Assembly (NCBI RefSeq): GCF_958298935.1
Contig: NC_084931.1
Span: 19,247,334-19,311,333 of the forward strand
Source: Phragmites australis
Lineage: Eukaryota > Streptophyta > Magnoliopsida > Poales > Poaceae
Reading direction: 5' to 3'
Length of the DNA: 64,000 bases
In this document: one piece after another, positions 21,493-33,233 of the stretch
How positions within the stretch are numbered: the first letter of the stretch is position 1
How the letters are laid out: each line of letters begins with the position of its first letter
Program-made: the position numbers and the translations under genes
Notes under the pieces: generated by a model
The model's database searches: none
What the model saw: the letters and a program-made list of their open reading frames with translations, nothing else
Told to the model about the DNA's origin: nothing

Positions 21493-24400
21493 ATGTACCG
21501 CCATGAAGCTGAAACAGATGTACGAGAATCGACTGCTTCCGCGTCGTCTATCCTCCAGGTACCGCCCTGGGGGGAAGTTCCCGCTCCCCGCCAGGGGGAG
21601 ATTCTAATCTTCGCTTTGTTTTTCTTGGTGGGTCTCGTTCCCTCCTTCTCCGAGTTTTTCTGCATTGTCATTTCCTTCTATGACATCTGTCATCTTCATC
21701 TGAACCCTAATTCCATCATCATGCTAAGTGTCTTCGCTCACATGTGTGAGAACTTCATCAGGGTCGAGTCATGTCTCCATATCTTCAGGTTTTTCTATGT
21801 GGCCCAGCTGTAGCCAAGGCCGACCACCGGGAGTTGCAGTTTTTGTCTCCGAGACGGTGTCGCCAGCTCCTACTTGGAGATAAATCGTCGTGGTCGGGCT
21901 GGAGGGAGGAGTGGTTCTACCTCACGACCGACGACTCCTTCGACAACCTTTGCATGCCCGAAGCGCCGACACATCTTGCAAAGAGTTGGGTAAGCTCTCC
22001 CACGTCGACCGCTGAGCTACTATCCCTTGCCGACCAGGTCAGGATGCTTGCAAAAGCCGGTCTGTCGGGGGTCGGATGTCATCCGCAACTTCATCAAGCG
22101 CTGGGTTTGCCCTTTATGGCAAAGGGTGTGCCCTGCCTACCTGTACACTATAAGCAATGATGATACCCGGGAGAGCTCCGCAGGTAATATTAGAGCCGCC
22201 CCCCTTGCCTCGAGAGGCTTGATCAAGTGGTCTTTTACTATAATTGTTTTCAGATCTTCCCGACGATGTCATCGACCTGTTGGTTAGATCACTGATGGCA
22301 GTGGCCGCCAGGAAAGGAGGCCCTTCGCGTGTCCCTCTATGTGAGCTTCCTCCAGCGGAGAGGGCCCAGGTTAGGCTAGTATGTTTAGCATTTTCTCAGA
22401 ACTTCCTATCCCAAGTTCTTTCCTTGGTCAGAATTTTATTTTTCGAGCTATCTTCAGCATCTTCCCGAGGTCGATACCCTGAGGACAATAATCGATGAGG
22501 TCTATGAGGCCCTTCGGGAAGTGTCTGCCCTGCCCCTGACTCCCACATCCTGGTTGCGCTTTGCACCCGACTAGACCGGGAGGTAGCCAACCTCCGCAGG
22601 GTCAGATGGTGGTCGAGGACGGCTGCCTCATGAGTGAGGTCGGTCTGCAGGAGGCCAACCAAGCGCCCCGTGACCGGTCCAGGACAAACCTGGCACCTCA
22701 CAACCAGTCCAGGACCGACCAGGCGTCCCGCGACTAGATCGGGACCGACCCGGTGCCCCGTGACTAGACCCACCCTGGCCAAGCGCAGTCCGACCCCATC
22801 GCCATGGGCCTAGCAATCCACACGGTGTGGGAAGAGGGCGACGGAAGGATCATCGGATGCAGAGGCGTCAAAATATCCCCGCGGGACCTTGAGCGCTGGC
22901 GGCCCACTCGAGGGGTTGTCATCCCCGATTGGACGATATGGCTGTTTCGTGAGGGCCAAGTTGGTGCTCCATCCTCTGTCGCTGAGGTAAGCTTTTCTGG
23001 GCTTGTGTAGATACTTTGAATTGCTCTTTTCTTCTTGATTCAGCAAATTTGCTCATTTGTCGTAGGTCCTCGGCGATCACTGTGACAAACCCCCTGACGG
23101 TGCCCCGGCCAGATACCCCAGCCCCTCCGACAGCGTTAGCCTTGACCCTCGGAGCATCGACAGCGGCTCCAGGTCCTAAGGACTCGGTCGAGGAGTCCGT
23201 TTCGACTCCCGACTTACTGGTCAAAGAGAAGGAGACGGCGAACAGTCAATGCACCGAACTATCGTCCGCAAGCTGGTCAAAGAGAAGGAGACGGCGAACA
23301 GTCAATGCACCGAACTGGAGAAGCAGTTGGCCGAGCTGCAGCAGAGGTGAGGCGAGCTCTCCCAAGAGAAGGAGGATGAACGCACTACCCTCAGCATCCT
23401 TCGGGAGGCCTTCGGAGTGCTGGCGGATCCCCTGGGTAGCCTCAAGCTGGGGGTGATCGAGCCGAAAGATGACCGCATTGCCTGAGCCTAGGCCTACGCC
23501 CTCCAGGTCATTGTGGAGCACTTCACTAAGCTCCCAGCCACCCTGGCATTGAGGGGCGTGGAAGATGCCTCGCAGGTGGTGAGGGCGACCGCGGAGTAGA
23601 TCTTCCGGTGCCATCATAGTCGTGACCCTAACTTCAACATGGACTTGGTCTGGGAAGGGGCCGTGGTTGCCGGACCCGAAGCCGAGGAGAGACTTCAGCA
23701 GGAGTGCCAGGGGGCGGTGGACTACGTGACGTCCATCTTCCGGGTGGAGGCCACCGAGGAGTAAAAAAATCGATTGTAACTTTTGTTCTGTAACATTTTT
23801 TGAATGGAGCCCCCACACTTTTGTTTCCTGACAAGTTTGTGTCGTTCTGGTCATAGAGTTCCTGGAGTGTCTGAGCCTTGCGCCCGAACTAATCCCCCGC
23901 AAATGCTGATTGGCTCCCCAGCCCTCACTGAATCCCCGACCATACCCGACGACCACTCTTCCAACCAACATTTCTTGGAGGCGATGGTTAGATGTGGGCA
24001 GGGGTCTGTGGCCGAGCGGGCGAGTACGTTGAGCGACCTTCAAGGTGCGTTGCACCGACCACCCGCATCACACGATGGTCCTAGGTTACACATGTAGAAT
24101 TTGACCAGCTGACACCGGTGTGGCTTACGATCTATTTTTTGACTAGCCTACCGGGAGGAGTTACTCAGGGCGTAGAGGACCTAGAATGGGTGACCAGGGA
24201 AAGTGCCCAGCAGAGAGAGGAGTTCTATGACCACCTTTGCCGCTGCCGGGAAGATCTGCATGCAGTGCGAAAAGAACTCGAGCGGCTGACCAAGGAGAGC
24301 GACGAGCGGTGAGTGGTGTTCTTCAACTAACTCAGCCGAGCTTTTACCCCTTTTGACTCGTTGCTTTGGTTCGCCGGTGTCCGGGTTCGTCCGAACCTTG

Positions 24401-24716
24401 GGAACATCGTGATCGGTCATATCGAGTGGTTTCTAGCGGCCTCCGAGGAGGCAGGTGGCCTCGAGCAGAGGATTCGCGAGACCGTTAGAGACCATCTTTT
24501 CTAGGTAGGAGTCTCCGGCGCCTACCTTGCTCTTATCTGCGTCCATGACCACTTCTTCGACCTGGACCTCTTGCCGGCAGTTGGCGCCAGTTTTGAGGGT
24601 ACTCGAATGACCACGGAGGAACTCGGTGTCCGGGCTGATTCATTTTTGTATGCCATTCGTTCCTGTCTTTCGACCGTCTGGTTCGACCCTCTCAGGGTTA
24701 TTTTTGGGTCCTAGGA
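21493..24716 (+). pseudogene. Antisense extra ORF of X1 ('putative gypsy type transposon' domain)
   Basis: Opposite in strand to pol. The first exon (to 22183) contains FFLVGLVPSFSEFF, then DICHLHLNPNSI and FAHMCENFI, the PF04195-type block (plant 'putative gypsy type transposon'), then DVIRNFIKRWVCPLWQR. GT-AG introns at 22184-22253, 22379-22457 and 22987-23065 keep the frame across exons (for example SSA joined to DLPDDVIDLLV). Later parts are coiled-coil-like (ELEKQLAELQQR, about 23310) and acidic (HYFTKLPATLALRGVED; MDLVWEGAVVAGPEAEERL). Stops and a frameshift near 21800 break it. The function is unknown; similar antisense ORFs exist in Tat-group elements. Confidence 0.65.
23217..23317. 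repeat. 56-bp-offset tandem duplication in the antisense ORF
   Basis: CTGGTCAAAGAGAAGGAGAC begins at 23217 and again at 23273, and about 44 bases match. An offset of 56 shifts the reading frame, helping to inactivate this copy. Confidence 0.85.
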
Positions 24717-25182
24717 TGAATGTCGTAGGTTTGTTTGGAACTAGCCCTCGGGCTTTGTAATGACAGGCACTGGCCTTTATGTAGGTCTTTTTCGTGTTTG
24801 GATGATGAATAGCCTTTGGAGTTCCTGTAGCGCTTAGGGAGGATCGCATCAAGTCGCTCGCAAGCAACGTTCCTGGTCCTGAGGGAGACCCTTAGCACGA
24901 CGAGCCTTTTGGTGGCGATCAGCGCTCGACCCGATCTAGGACTTACGGCCTTGTGGTCGTTAACCCTCGGGCGCCTTTACCCTGTTATCATGCGAGCGGG
25001 TTAGCTTTGGATCTCATCCCATCAACACGAGCGAGTGGGTTAAACAAATCTTGGAATTTGGCGGGAGACCGCATTTGTCTGTGGAGTCCTGCAACATAGA
25101 GAGTCCGATTACTTAGATTTAAAAAAACTTACAAGTCATGTCCACGCTCGTCCGGAAGGTCCTGCAAAATAGACAAACAGGC
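24717..25182. other. Non-coding spacer between the two opposed reading regions of X1
   Basis: No convincing frame on either strand. It lies between the end of the plus-strand extra ORF and the minus-strand integrase remnant and probably contains both 3' UTRs. Confidence 0.4.
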
Positions 25183-26530
25183 TCATCGCCGAGCAGCCTC
25201 ATAGAGCTGGTACTCCGTGAACTGTATGATTGGTGACCGACCACCCTGGCAAACTTGACCGCGTGAGGCCGAGAAATTGGAGGTCACCAGTGACCTGTGA
25301 CCAGTTTCGCACGGGGTGGTCATGGCTGTGCCTGAGGGTAGGAATTTAACACCGCCTGGGGCTTTAGAGAACGGTCCCACGATGTCCAACCCCCAGACAG
25401 AGAAAAGCTGAGAGAGTGGTATGGTTTGCAGTGTTCGAGCTTGTATGTTGGTATTTTGGTCATGGTGCTGGCACGACCCGCACCTTTTCACCTGCTCGCG
25501 AGCATCCTGGAGGGCGGTGGGAGGTTCGGCCTCCACATCTACCTTGTAGGATGTTAGGGAGCGCTGTGCTCCCCCCCCCCCCTCATCTTGAGCGATGTAT
25601 TTCAGTAAAGGATCGTTGCTCCCTTGGTGGTAGAGGCGTCCCTCTACCAAGGAGGATTCTCGCGGTTAGCCCGCATGACCTTTTCTGCTGACACATCGTT
25701 ATCAGGGGTTGCTTGATTCTGAAGGTAGTCCAAGATCTGATCCATCCAGGTCGTACTTGAATCGAGCAGGACGACTACATGATGGCCACCTAAGGTCGAT
25801 GGCACCGAGGGAGGCGTTGCCTCCAAAGGTGTTACCTCTGGTGTTCCGTTTCCAAGCGGAGCATCCCTTCCGTGTCAGCCCGAGACCGCAGTGGGTGGCC
25901 GTGTGAGTTTTTTTCTCAAAGACTCTGACCGGGACAGGTTCGCAACAAGAGGCTAAACGGACCAGCCCATCGGCCAGGGAAGAAATCCTTGCGAGGGATG
26001 TGTGTGGCTTCCCGGCCGATGGAGCATTGCTCTAGCTTTCTCACTTCGGAGAGGTATGTCGCCATCGTCCGGTCCAAGTACTAATAAACCCCTTGGCGAC
26101 AGGGTTACACCTAGTAGCGAGTCCCTCATCGCTAGTATGTGTTTTTTCCCGTGCGGGTGATGCTCGTGTTCTGGTTAAGAGGCCCTCATACTCCGCTTCG
26201 CATTAATAATTGGAAAAAACAGAATTGAACCTTGTACCTGACGATGTATGGTCCTGTGCTTGCTCCTTTCTGGTTAGGGGAAAGCATGCCCCGCTTAGCA
26301 ACCAGTACCGCATTCGTGGCCCTTTGAAATCCTGCAAGGTAGGATAAGGATTCCCCCTTCTGATCGAAGGGTGGTTAGCACTGGGAAATGAGAGGGTTAC
26401 CTTTCTAAGATTCTGGTAAGCTGTCTTCCTTACTAGTACCCTACGGGGAGTGGTCGTTAATAATGCCAAAAGTTCAAGATGTAGACCCTTCTGTTCGTCC
26501 TTGGGTTGAACCTGCTCGGAGAAACGACAC
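25183..26530 (-). pseudogene. RNase H and integrase remnant of X1
   Basis: Reading down the minus strand: an RNase H-like CEAEYEGLLTR-type block near 26200-26160 after a stop; a linker with W-x-DQILDYLQN (about 25770-25715); then the integrase zinc-binding region (VEGRLYHQGSNDPLLKYI, later KRCGSCQHH with C-x2-C) and WGLDIVGPFSKAPGG carrying the first catalytic Asp. The frame then decays before the second Asp and the Glu. Multiple stops and frameshifts are present. RT and protease are absent, so this is a deletion derivative. Confidence 0.7.
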
Positions 26531-26866
26531 ACGCGATTAGTTCCCCGATACTCTTTTGTCGGATCGAATCATACCTACCTGATGGTTTTGGTTCATGTCA
26601 CGGGGCTGGGTGTGGCAGTCCCGGCGCGGTGAGCACTCTTCCGGGTGGGGCTGCCACCGAAGAAGCCAGTTCCCCTAGAGCTTGCGGTCCGTGAGCTCTC
26701 CTTGGTGCCGGGAGCATGGATGCCTCTGCTGCCCCCCGTTGCCTCTCGAAGCCTTCGGATCCTGATCCCATGTCCTGAGTTTGGGACATATCGGATCTGT
26801 CTGGGTTGTACCCAATGAAAAACACCTCACAGCAACTTGAATCCCGAACTCGAAAACGCGCCCTCC
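26531..26866 (-). pseudogene. 5' leader or gag-start remnant of X1
   Basis: This is the part between the PBS and the RNase H remnant. Short minus-strand frames (26881-26675, 26825-26598) are not recognisable as capsid. The abrupt change to RNase H sequence implies a deletion junction near 26530 that removed gag, protease and RT. Confidence 0.4.
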
Positions 26867-26867
26867 T

Positions 26868-26882
26868 ACCTGGCGCGCCAAA
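26868..26882 (-). other. Primer binding site of X1
   Basis: On the minus strand the 5' LTR ends ...CCCCCGACA and is followed by TTTGGCGCGCCAGGTAGG, the PBS form found in many grass Gypsy elements. I do not assign the tRNA. Confidence 0.65.
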
Positions 26883-27741
26883 TGTCGGGGGAAAAACCCC
26901 TGACAGTGATTACGGGGTGTATCAGATGACAGGTGTGTGATCTTTGTTCGAGGAGTGCCTACTGAATTTGTTTGTGTATGTGTGACTCACGAACACCGAT
27001 GATTATCCAGGTTCAAGCCCCCCTTAGGGTAATAGCCCTTCATTTTGTGTATTCTTTTCTTGTGGTCTCAGTTGGTTACAGATGATATTCTTGCCCAGCT
27101 TTCTTCTTTTTTTACAAGCCTGGTACTCCTCCTTTTATATATCAGAGGGAGAGAGGATTTACACGTGAGTCAAGACATAGACCCAGGCCTAGCTCGAGCT
27201 TTCCACCTAGGCCTATCATTACTAAGAGCAGACACCTTGCTCTATGGCGCTATAGAACCTGTCCCATCGCTCCACCGCCTGCGTCATCCCGTTCGTCTGG
27301 ACTGTCCTGTCCCGTCCCCACGCGCCGTCTGCGCACCTGCAAAATATCTCCTGACATGCCTGTCAGGCTGTCCTGTAGCGTTTAATGCTACAGGACGGGA
27401 CATGACAGCTCTATGCAGACCATGCCTTGGTCGACCAGAAAGAAGATCTGGGGAAGGGAAATACTCAAGTGAAAAAAATATTTACTGTGATTAGAATGTT
27501 TAGACATATACCTACCCCGCGACTAGAGGAGACTGGTCGCGGGGTTTGCTCCTACGACCTGGTGACTGGTCGTGGAGCTTGGTCGGAGAACCTGGTTGCG
27601 TGGTCGCTGGCTGGTCGCACGGTTGTTGATTGGTTGCGCGGGGTGACCACGATTCCAGACAAACGTGGCATACAACACCTGTTAATATTTTACCGGTGTG
27701 AGTCTACCTACGAGGAAACCCTACTATTCTTTACACTGACA
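26883..27741 (-). repeat. 5' LTR of X1
   Basis: Partner of 20143-20996. It starts TGTCGGGGGAAAAACCCC on the plus strand and ends CACTGACA. It includes the palindromic ACTGGTCGCGG repeats (27514-27640). Confidence 0.9.
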
Positions 27742-27746
27742 CTCAG

Positions 27747-29180
27747 CTTCAATTGTATCATACTAATCAGCGTGAGAAAGTTGAAGTTCTAAGAGAACCC
27801 AAGAAAATCTCTAAAAAGTCCATATTCATGTGACAGTTGGTTAGTATTCTTAAGGTAGGACATGTCCAACTGAATTCGAGCGCTAGACTCATACGAGTGC
27901 TCACATTTATAAAATAGCTATGTATATATTTACCATCATATTGATACTTCGTCTTACAAAAAGTCCCGATTCTTTCTATTTTTGGAATGACTGTTTCAAG
28001 GTCTAAAAATCGGTAGAACAATTACACTCTTTAGAGAGGCCTTTTAAATATGAGATATGAGAATAAAAACACATAATAGCGCGTGTTGGTGTGGATGTTT
28101 GGTGACAATGCCAATAAAAGCAAAAAAGTTATTTTATTTAGATGGTATGGACTCTCTTTCTGTGGGGGAACAGAGTTTGACTCGGAGCGAGTCCAATCTT
28201 TGTAACCAAGATTGCAACAGGCAACAACAAATATGATTCTTGAATGCAAAAGGGAGGAGGAAACTTAAAGGCGGCGAAAACAGAAGGCGTAAAAGAAATA
28301 ATAGTGACCTTTCTTTTCTAATGATTCCCTGATGCTCCCCTTTTCCTCATCTTATATATTGCTGGTAATGGTGATGCCACGATGCATGGAAGGAGCCAGT
28401 ACGGTTATGAAATATATCAACAGTAATTATCTGTCACTGACTCTAATTAACAAATTATGGCTCTGTAAGCTGAGATCACTTTCCTCTTAAATAACTTCCG
28501 GTGCCTAGATTCATCCAAAATTAGCAACTCTTTAGTGTAAAGTTACCAAATAGGGGAAGCAAGAGCAACAACTCTTTTGTAAGCATATTTGAATTGTAAT
28601 ATCACATCGTGAATGTGTCACTGTCGAACAAGGTTCAGCAATTCAAATAGGTCAAAATTGGGTGACTATAATTGTTTGACTTTGTTGCCCCAGTCTTCAG
28701 TACAGAACGTACAGGATTATGCTCAGATGCTGTAGGTTCTCTGTGACAAGAAATAGCTTAATTTGAGGAATAGAAGCTTCATAAGAAATTAAGGGAAGGC
28801 AAGGAAAATAACAGTAAACGTTCATGAACTTTTAGGGTCCAGCCTCCAACTGATGCATTATAGATAGTCAACAGCCATCTCATAGCATGCTGCTTGGGCA
28901 GCTCCCGTTGTCGCTGCATCACTAATTCATAACACCAAGAGTTCAATTTCAACTGGTACCGATTGTAATCAACCTGAATGTGACACAGCAGGAAAGAAAA
29001 ACTCTGAAGCAGGTAATATTTCCAAGGGTAACAAGTTGCAGCACTAGCTTCTGAGATCAACTCTGATGTCAGCCAGTCAGAGAACTGTGACAGGTTAAGA
29101 ACAGTTTGCTGTGGGGTACATGGAGCTGTTAGAATTACTTCACTCCCCATAGTCACCGACTCACCTTGTGTAAACCTATT
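27747..29180. other. Intergenic, no gene recognised
   Basis: AT-rich. A 126-codon minus-strand frame (28779-29156) has no similarity I recognise and lies where the 3' UTR of the exonuclease-like fragment would be. Confidence 0.4.
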
Positions 29181-29428
29181 CTAGAATCGCAATGGCCTAC
29201 GCGAGCTATTCACTCGGGAAACCTGCGAGAGAGTTAACTGTATCACTTGATACCTAAGTATCACATAAAGCAGAGGAATTAATTGTCAAGTGTTTTAGAC
29301 TGAGATCTTACAATGCGAGACTTCCATTCCACTTTGCATCCCTCAGAGACACTAAACTAAGGTTGCCTTCCGAAGTGTTCATGGAATATATGTACAAGGA
29401 CCACAGCATCAAGAACAGCATACTCTTT
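29181..29428 (-). pseudogene. 3'-5' exonuclease-like gene fragment, last two exons
   Basis: Exon 29428-29312 reads KEYAVLDAVVLVHIFHEHFG, the end of a DEDD-type 3'-5' exonuclease fold where Y-x3-D is the last active-site motif. It continues GRQP, an in-frame TAG where CAG is expected, then FSVSEGCKVEWKSRI. An intron 29311-29223 (GT-AG, phase 0) leads to VSRVNSSRRPLRF and a stop at 29181-29183. I found no upstream exon with the first two DEDD motifs before 30.6 kb, so this is a truncated duplicate or relic. The family call rests on one motif. Confidence 0.45.
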
Positions 29429-30740
29429 CTACAAAACAGAAGCATGCGGAATTCTAATTTTAGCAATGGAACTTCACAACAGGACATCTTACCAAATACT
29501 TACAGTTTTGCAATTAACAAAACAGAGCATGTTTGACCTAATTTTAAATTAATGCTTTATCGCAGAGATAAGCATAACTTAAGATCAAACAGAAAATACT
29601 GCTTCTACAGGAGTAAGGCAAGACAAGCTTAACTGTGTTTCCAGCAAAAAGCTTATGTGGCTTATCGTACGTACTGTCTCAAGTTGTACTATTTCACAGT
29701 TACAGGTATAAACCATATTTTCATCTCTTCGTGTAAAACCAAATAAGAACGCCTAAAAGATAGTACATTAAAATCTCTTGAGGAAAACTTTGTGAATGTG
29801 CATCAGAGTTAGGCATCGTAGTACTCTCTACACTACTCCCAAGTCTAAAACCAAGTATCAGAGTTAGGCATCAAAGTCGGTAAATTTTTGCAGTATTGAT
29901 TAATTGCAGTTTTCCTCCCTCTGTCTACTCTCAAGTCTAAAACTCTGAACACGAGCAATGTTGTTGCGAAGTCAGCTCCGGATGGGAGTCGGCACTGATA
30001 GAGTATATGATGCATGTCCCACAGACAACTGCAAGGCACAGTTAAAATGTTCCTCAAACGAAGTAAACGCACGACCAAACATGCATGCATGAACTCAACG
30101 TCTGTGCGCAGACGTCCTTTTCATTTTGTTTGGTTGGCGATCAAATGAGCCAAACCTTGGGATCATTTGGTTATAAAAAAAAAAAAAAATTTGCCTCAAG
30201 TAGGACGAGTTTTGGCACGCAAATAAACAGCAACGCCAACAATTGAAGAACAATCTAGCTAGAATTGTGGGTACAAACCAAGTGATGCATAATTTTGTCA
30301 TTCATGTGCTTTAAACGCACACATGGAAGATTAGCCAGGGCAAATCATGGCCCACAACGATAATGGGATGGCTAGCGGAGAGCTCTTGAATATTTGGGAT
30401 GGGCTGTGCTCGGCCTTTGACCGACCCATTAGAATTCTTGTGCATTGCCGTGCTCAGGTAAAAAACAAAATAGCTCACGAGAGAAAACAAAAGAAAAAAT
30501 ATGTATATTGATTTGAGGAATTGGCGACCGAAGAACACTCAGAACAGCCTAACTTACAGAAGGTAAACTGTGCACAACTCTTAGGTCAATGCTGTGGGCC
30601 AAGTCGGATGAATTTTCTCTAGCACTCGATGAATATGATGCAGCAGGGTGCGGAGTAGTTGTATTGCGAAGTCTGGCCTTGATTGCCTCACACAGCTGTG
30701 TTGTATGTGGCCTTCATTGCAATTTGGAGGGATCGCTTTC
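29429..30740. other. Intergenic, no gene recognised
   Basis: AT-rich with small frames on both strands, none conserved to my eye. An A-run of about 13 bases lies at 30176-30188. Confidence 0.4.
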
Positions 30741-30749
30741 CTAGCAAAC

Positions 30750-31406
30750 CGCCCCTCCTTCTCGGCCGGCCACCTCGCATCGCTATCTAGACCGCATCGC
30801 CTGCCCGCCTCTTCTCTTTTCCTCGCCAATGCTTTCCGATCTATCCTGCTCCCTCAACTCGCCTCCATTTTCTCCACCGCCACTGTGCTCCTCCTCGAGC
30901 CGCTCTGGCTCCTCTGGTTCGCCGCCGCTCTCCCCTCCTGCCAAGCAGCCAACTACACCCTTCCACACACTGCACCTACTATCGACATTGCACTCTCTTA
31001 GTGTGGCAGGCGCAGGACTGGCTTCAGTCTGCACAGGCACCTCACCTCATCCTCCACGCAGTCGACCGTTGTGTTTGCCTGGAACTGAGCCACTAGACTG
31101 TGTCATTGCGGGCTGTTCTATGACATGCAAGAGCAATGTACCAATAATAGTCTTACATGTAAAAAGTTACAAGGCTGTGATAGGAACACATGACAAAGGT
31201 CCAGACGAATGATCCATCGCCCGTGCCGACCGATGAGGAGCAGAAACAGGAAATGGAACTCGTGCAGTAGCCGGAACTTGCTTCTGGGAAGGCGGAGCGA
31301 GGCGAGCTGCAGCGGAAGCAGGGCTTCGATTCACTGTTTCCTGTTGCAGTTCTTGCTTTCGGGCACGACGAGAAAGGTCGCCTCAATGAGCTGTCGTGCA
31401 AGGTAC
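30750..31406 (+). pseudogene. Possible unrecognised host gene fragment
   Basis: 30780-30960 is C-rich like the first exon of a grass gene. About 31195-31401 reads TNDPSPVPTDEEQKQEMELVQ, a TAG, then PELASGKAERGELQRKQGF and LFPVAVLAFGHDEKGRLNEL up to SCK, followed by GTACTT as a possible donor. The composition looks like a real exon, but I do not recognise the family. Alternative plus-strand frames (30829-31212) may be shadows. The Cop2 LTR starts at 31500. Confidence 0.3.
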
Positions 31407-31499
31407 TTGATATGCTTTCCTCATCTTGTCGGACTTGTCCTTGGCTTCAAGCTATTGTTGCAGGTCACGTCAAAGGCGTCGCTTCCTGTAGGTGGCATC

Positions 31500-32350
31500 T
31501 GTTAGAATATAAGACACATTTTATGTTTAATTTAATTTATAAATAATTTATGATAAAAAATTGATAAATTGATATGATTATATCATCGTATCATAATCTA
31601 GATATATGTATGAAAATATTACATATAACTAGATTTACTATACTCAAAATTAAGAACTATAGGAAATAAAATACGAGTAACTATACTCAAAATTAGGAAC
31701 CGTAGGAAATAAAGTACGAGTAATATGATTTTTATATACTGGTTCTACTCTGTAGAGGTTGTTGAAGATGTTGGTTGTACCATGTTGACGGTATGATTGA
31801 TCCTACTAACGATGTGCTGAATTTGTTGACAATGACAGCGGACGGCGCCCAAGCGACTAGGAAGACGAGTCGTGGTGAAGAAATTGAGCAGTCGCGCAGA
31901 ACGTTTTCCAAAAACCTTATTCGCCCTCTCCTGGTGCAATATCTCAAGAGTGAGAGTTTCGAAGACCTGCTCTCTCGTTCGCTGGTGCACGCCGACATTG
32001 GAATGGAGTAGATTACAACGGCAACACAACAGAAAGAGAAAGAGGCAAAAAAATACTAACTCTTATATAGACCAACGTAATGAGAGCGTTCCTAATTTTA
32101 TGGCTACTCTTAATTAGCATTCTATATTATTTGTGTATCTAATGAGGTGGGGTTTCTTGCATATATATAGGGAGAAAAACCATCACCTCTACCTCCATTA
32201 GCAGTATGATACTAATAGAGGGTGAGCCTCAACATGAGTCACCTCTCTACAATATGGGCTTTTGAGATTTATTAGGAATTATTACATAAGCCGGATCCAA
32301 TAATTCTAATAATCGCCTACTAGATCTCAAAGTCTCATAGAGAATTGCCA
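31500..32350 (-). repeat. Putative 3' LTR of Cop2
   Basis: Minus-strand TGGCAATTCTCTATGAGACT to TTCTAACA, with a CTATATATATGC TATA-like motif and the purine tract AGTGGGAAAT directly upstream. There is no second LTR in the window for comparison, so the boundaries rest on TG...CA and the tract. Confidence 0.55.
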
Positions 32351-32360
32351 ATTTCCCACT
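32351..32360 (-). other. Polypurine tract of Cop2
   Basis: Minus-strand AGTGGGAAAT, the usual Copia form, adjoins the LTR. Confidence 0.55.
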
Positions 32361-32887
32361 AGTATTTGATATAGTAGTGTTTCATTGAAGATTGTTAAGT
32401 TGAACATCCACATAGAACATCAAGCTACACTTATTCACAATTTGAACAATAGACTATGCCTTAAATTGTAAATTTTGTGCAAACAAGTTTTACTTAAAGT
32501 CATAACTGATACTTAGCTGCCAGTTGGCTACCCCGCTGGTGGAGCATATAAGTCCTACTCCATGGTCTCTTCATGAGTTTACTAGAGATCACCCAAATCT
32601 CATAGACTGCAACTAACCGTCAGACTTATATAGGTGTGCTCTTTCAAGAATGCCCTGTAGGTTAGCATCTTCGTTACTTAAAGCCAACATAACACATTAA
32701 GACAATAACCAACTTGCCTTATAGATCTCTAAGAGTATTGCATCTTCACTCGAGCGGGTCAAACAACAAAGGTACTCTTCTCCAGTTAGACCAATAGCTA
32801 GTTCTTCCTATGTCCTAATTCACGGGATCTCCGATCATATAGGTTGGGTTAACACTATGGTATAACTCACATGTGTCTCATACACAT

Positions 32888-33228
32888 CTACTTCGATGCA
32901 TTATCTATCACATTATGTGATAGTCTCTTTGTAAAGGGATCTGTTAGGTTCTTAGATGTTTGGATATAATCCAAGGTTATCACTCCAGAGTTTCTTAATT
33001 TCTTGACATACTTCATTTGTCTCTTTACGTGCCTTGATGACTTGTCATTATCCTTAGAACTGTTTACTTTGATAATAACCATCTGATTATCACAGTTCAT
33101 AAGGATAGTCGGTACTGGTTTCTTAACCACAAGTAAGTCCATCAAACAACTCACACAACCATTCTGCCTCAACAGTGGCTGTATCTAATGAAGTGAGTTC
33201 TGCTTCCATAGTTGACCTCATCAAGATG
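32888..33228 (-). pseudogene. Cop2 RNase H, second half
   Basis: Joining across the solo LTR, RFCKQT is followed by ILMRSTMEAEL (the Copia S-x-x-EAE motif), then AEWLCELFDGL, a frameshift, and VVKKPVPTILMNCDNQ, DKSSRHVKRQMKYV, TSKNLTDPFTKRL, a complete Copia RNase H ending. The terminal stop is at 32888-32890. The frameshift and stops make it inactive. Confidence 0.8.
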
Positions 33229-33233
33229 GTCTG

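Larger units (their letters stand above)
20143..27741 (-). mobile_element. Gypsy LTR retrotransposon 'X1' (Tat-like), internally deleted
   Basis: LTRs at 20143-20996 and 26883-27741 (TG...CA; the left copy ends TGATA instead of TGACA) are flanked by the 5-bp duplication CTCAG (20138-20142 and 27742-27746). The PBS-like TTTGGCGCGCCAGGTAGG next to the right LTR and the purine tract next to the left LTR set the direction as minus. RNase H and integrase remnants lie on the minus strand, and an extra intron-containing ORF lies on the plus strand before the 3' LTR. gag, protease and RT are essentially missing. The antisense extra ORF and PBS type suggest the Tat group (RIRE2 or Grande relatives). 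Confidence 0.88.

Noticed and set aside
28779..29156. 126-codon minus-strand frame downstream of the exonuclease-like fragment
   Set aside because: No recognisable similarity, and it lies after the stop of the fragment; probably 3' UTR.
31209..31505. 98-codon plus-strand frame starting MIHRPCRP
   Set aside because: It is frame-shifted relative to the exon-like reading at 31195-31401 and runs into the Cop2 LTR.
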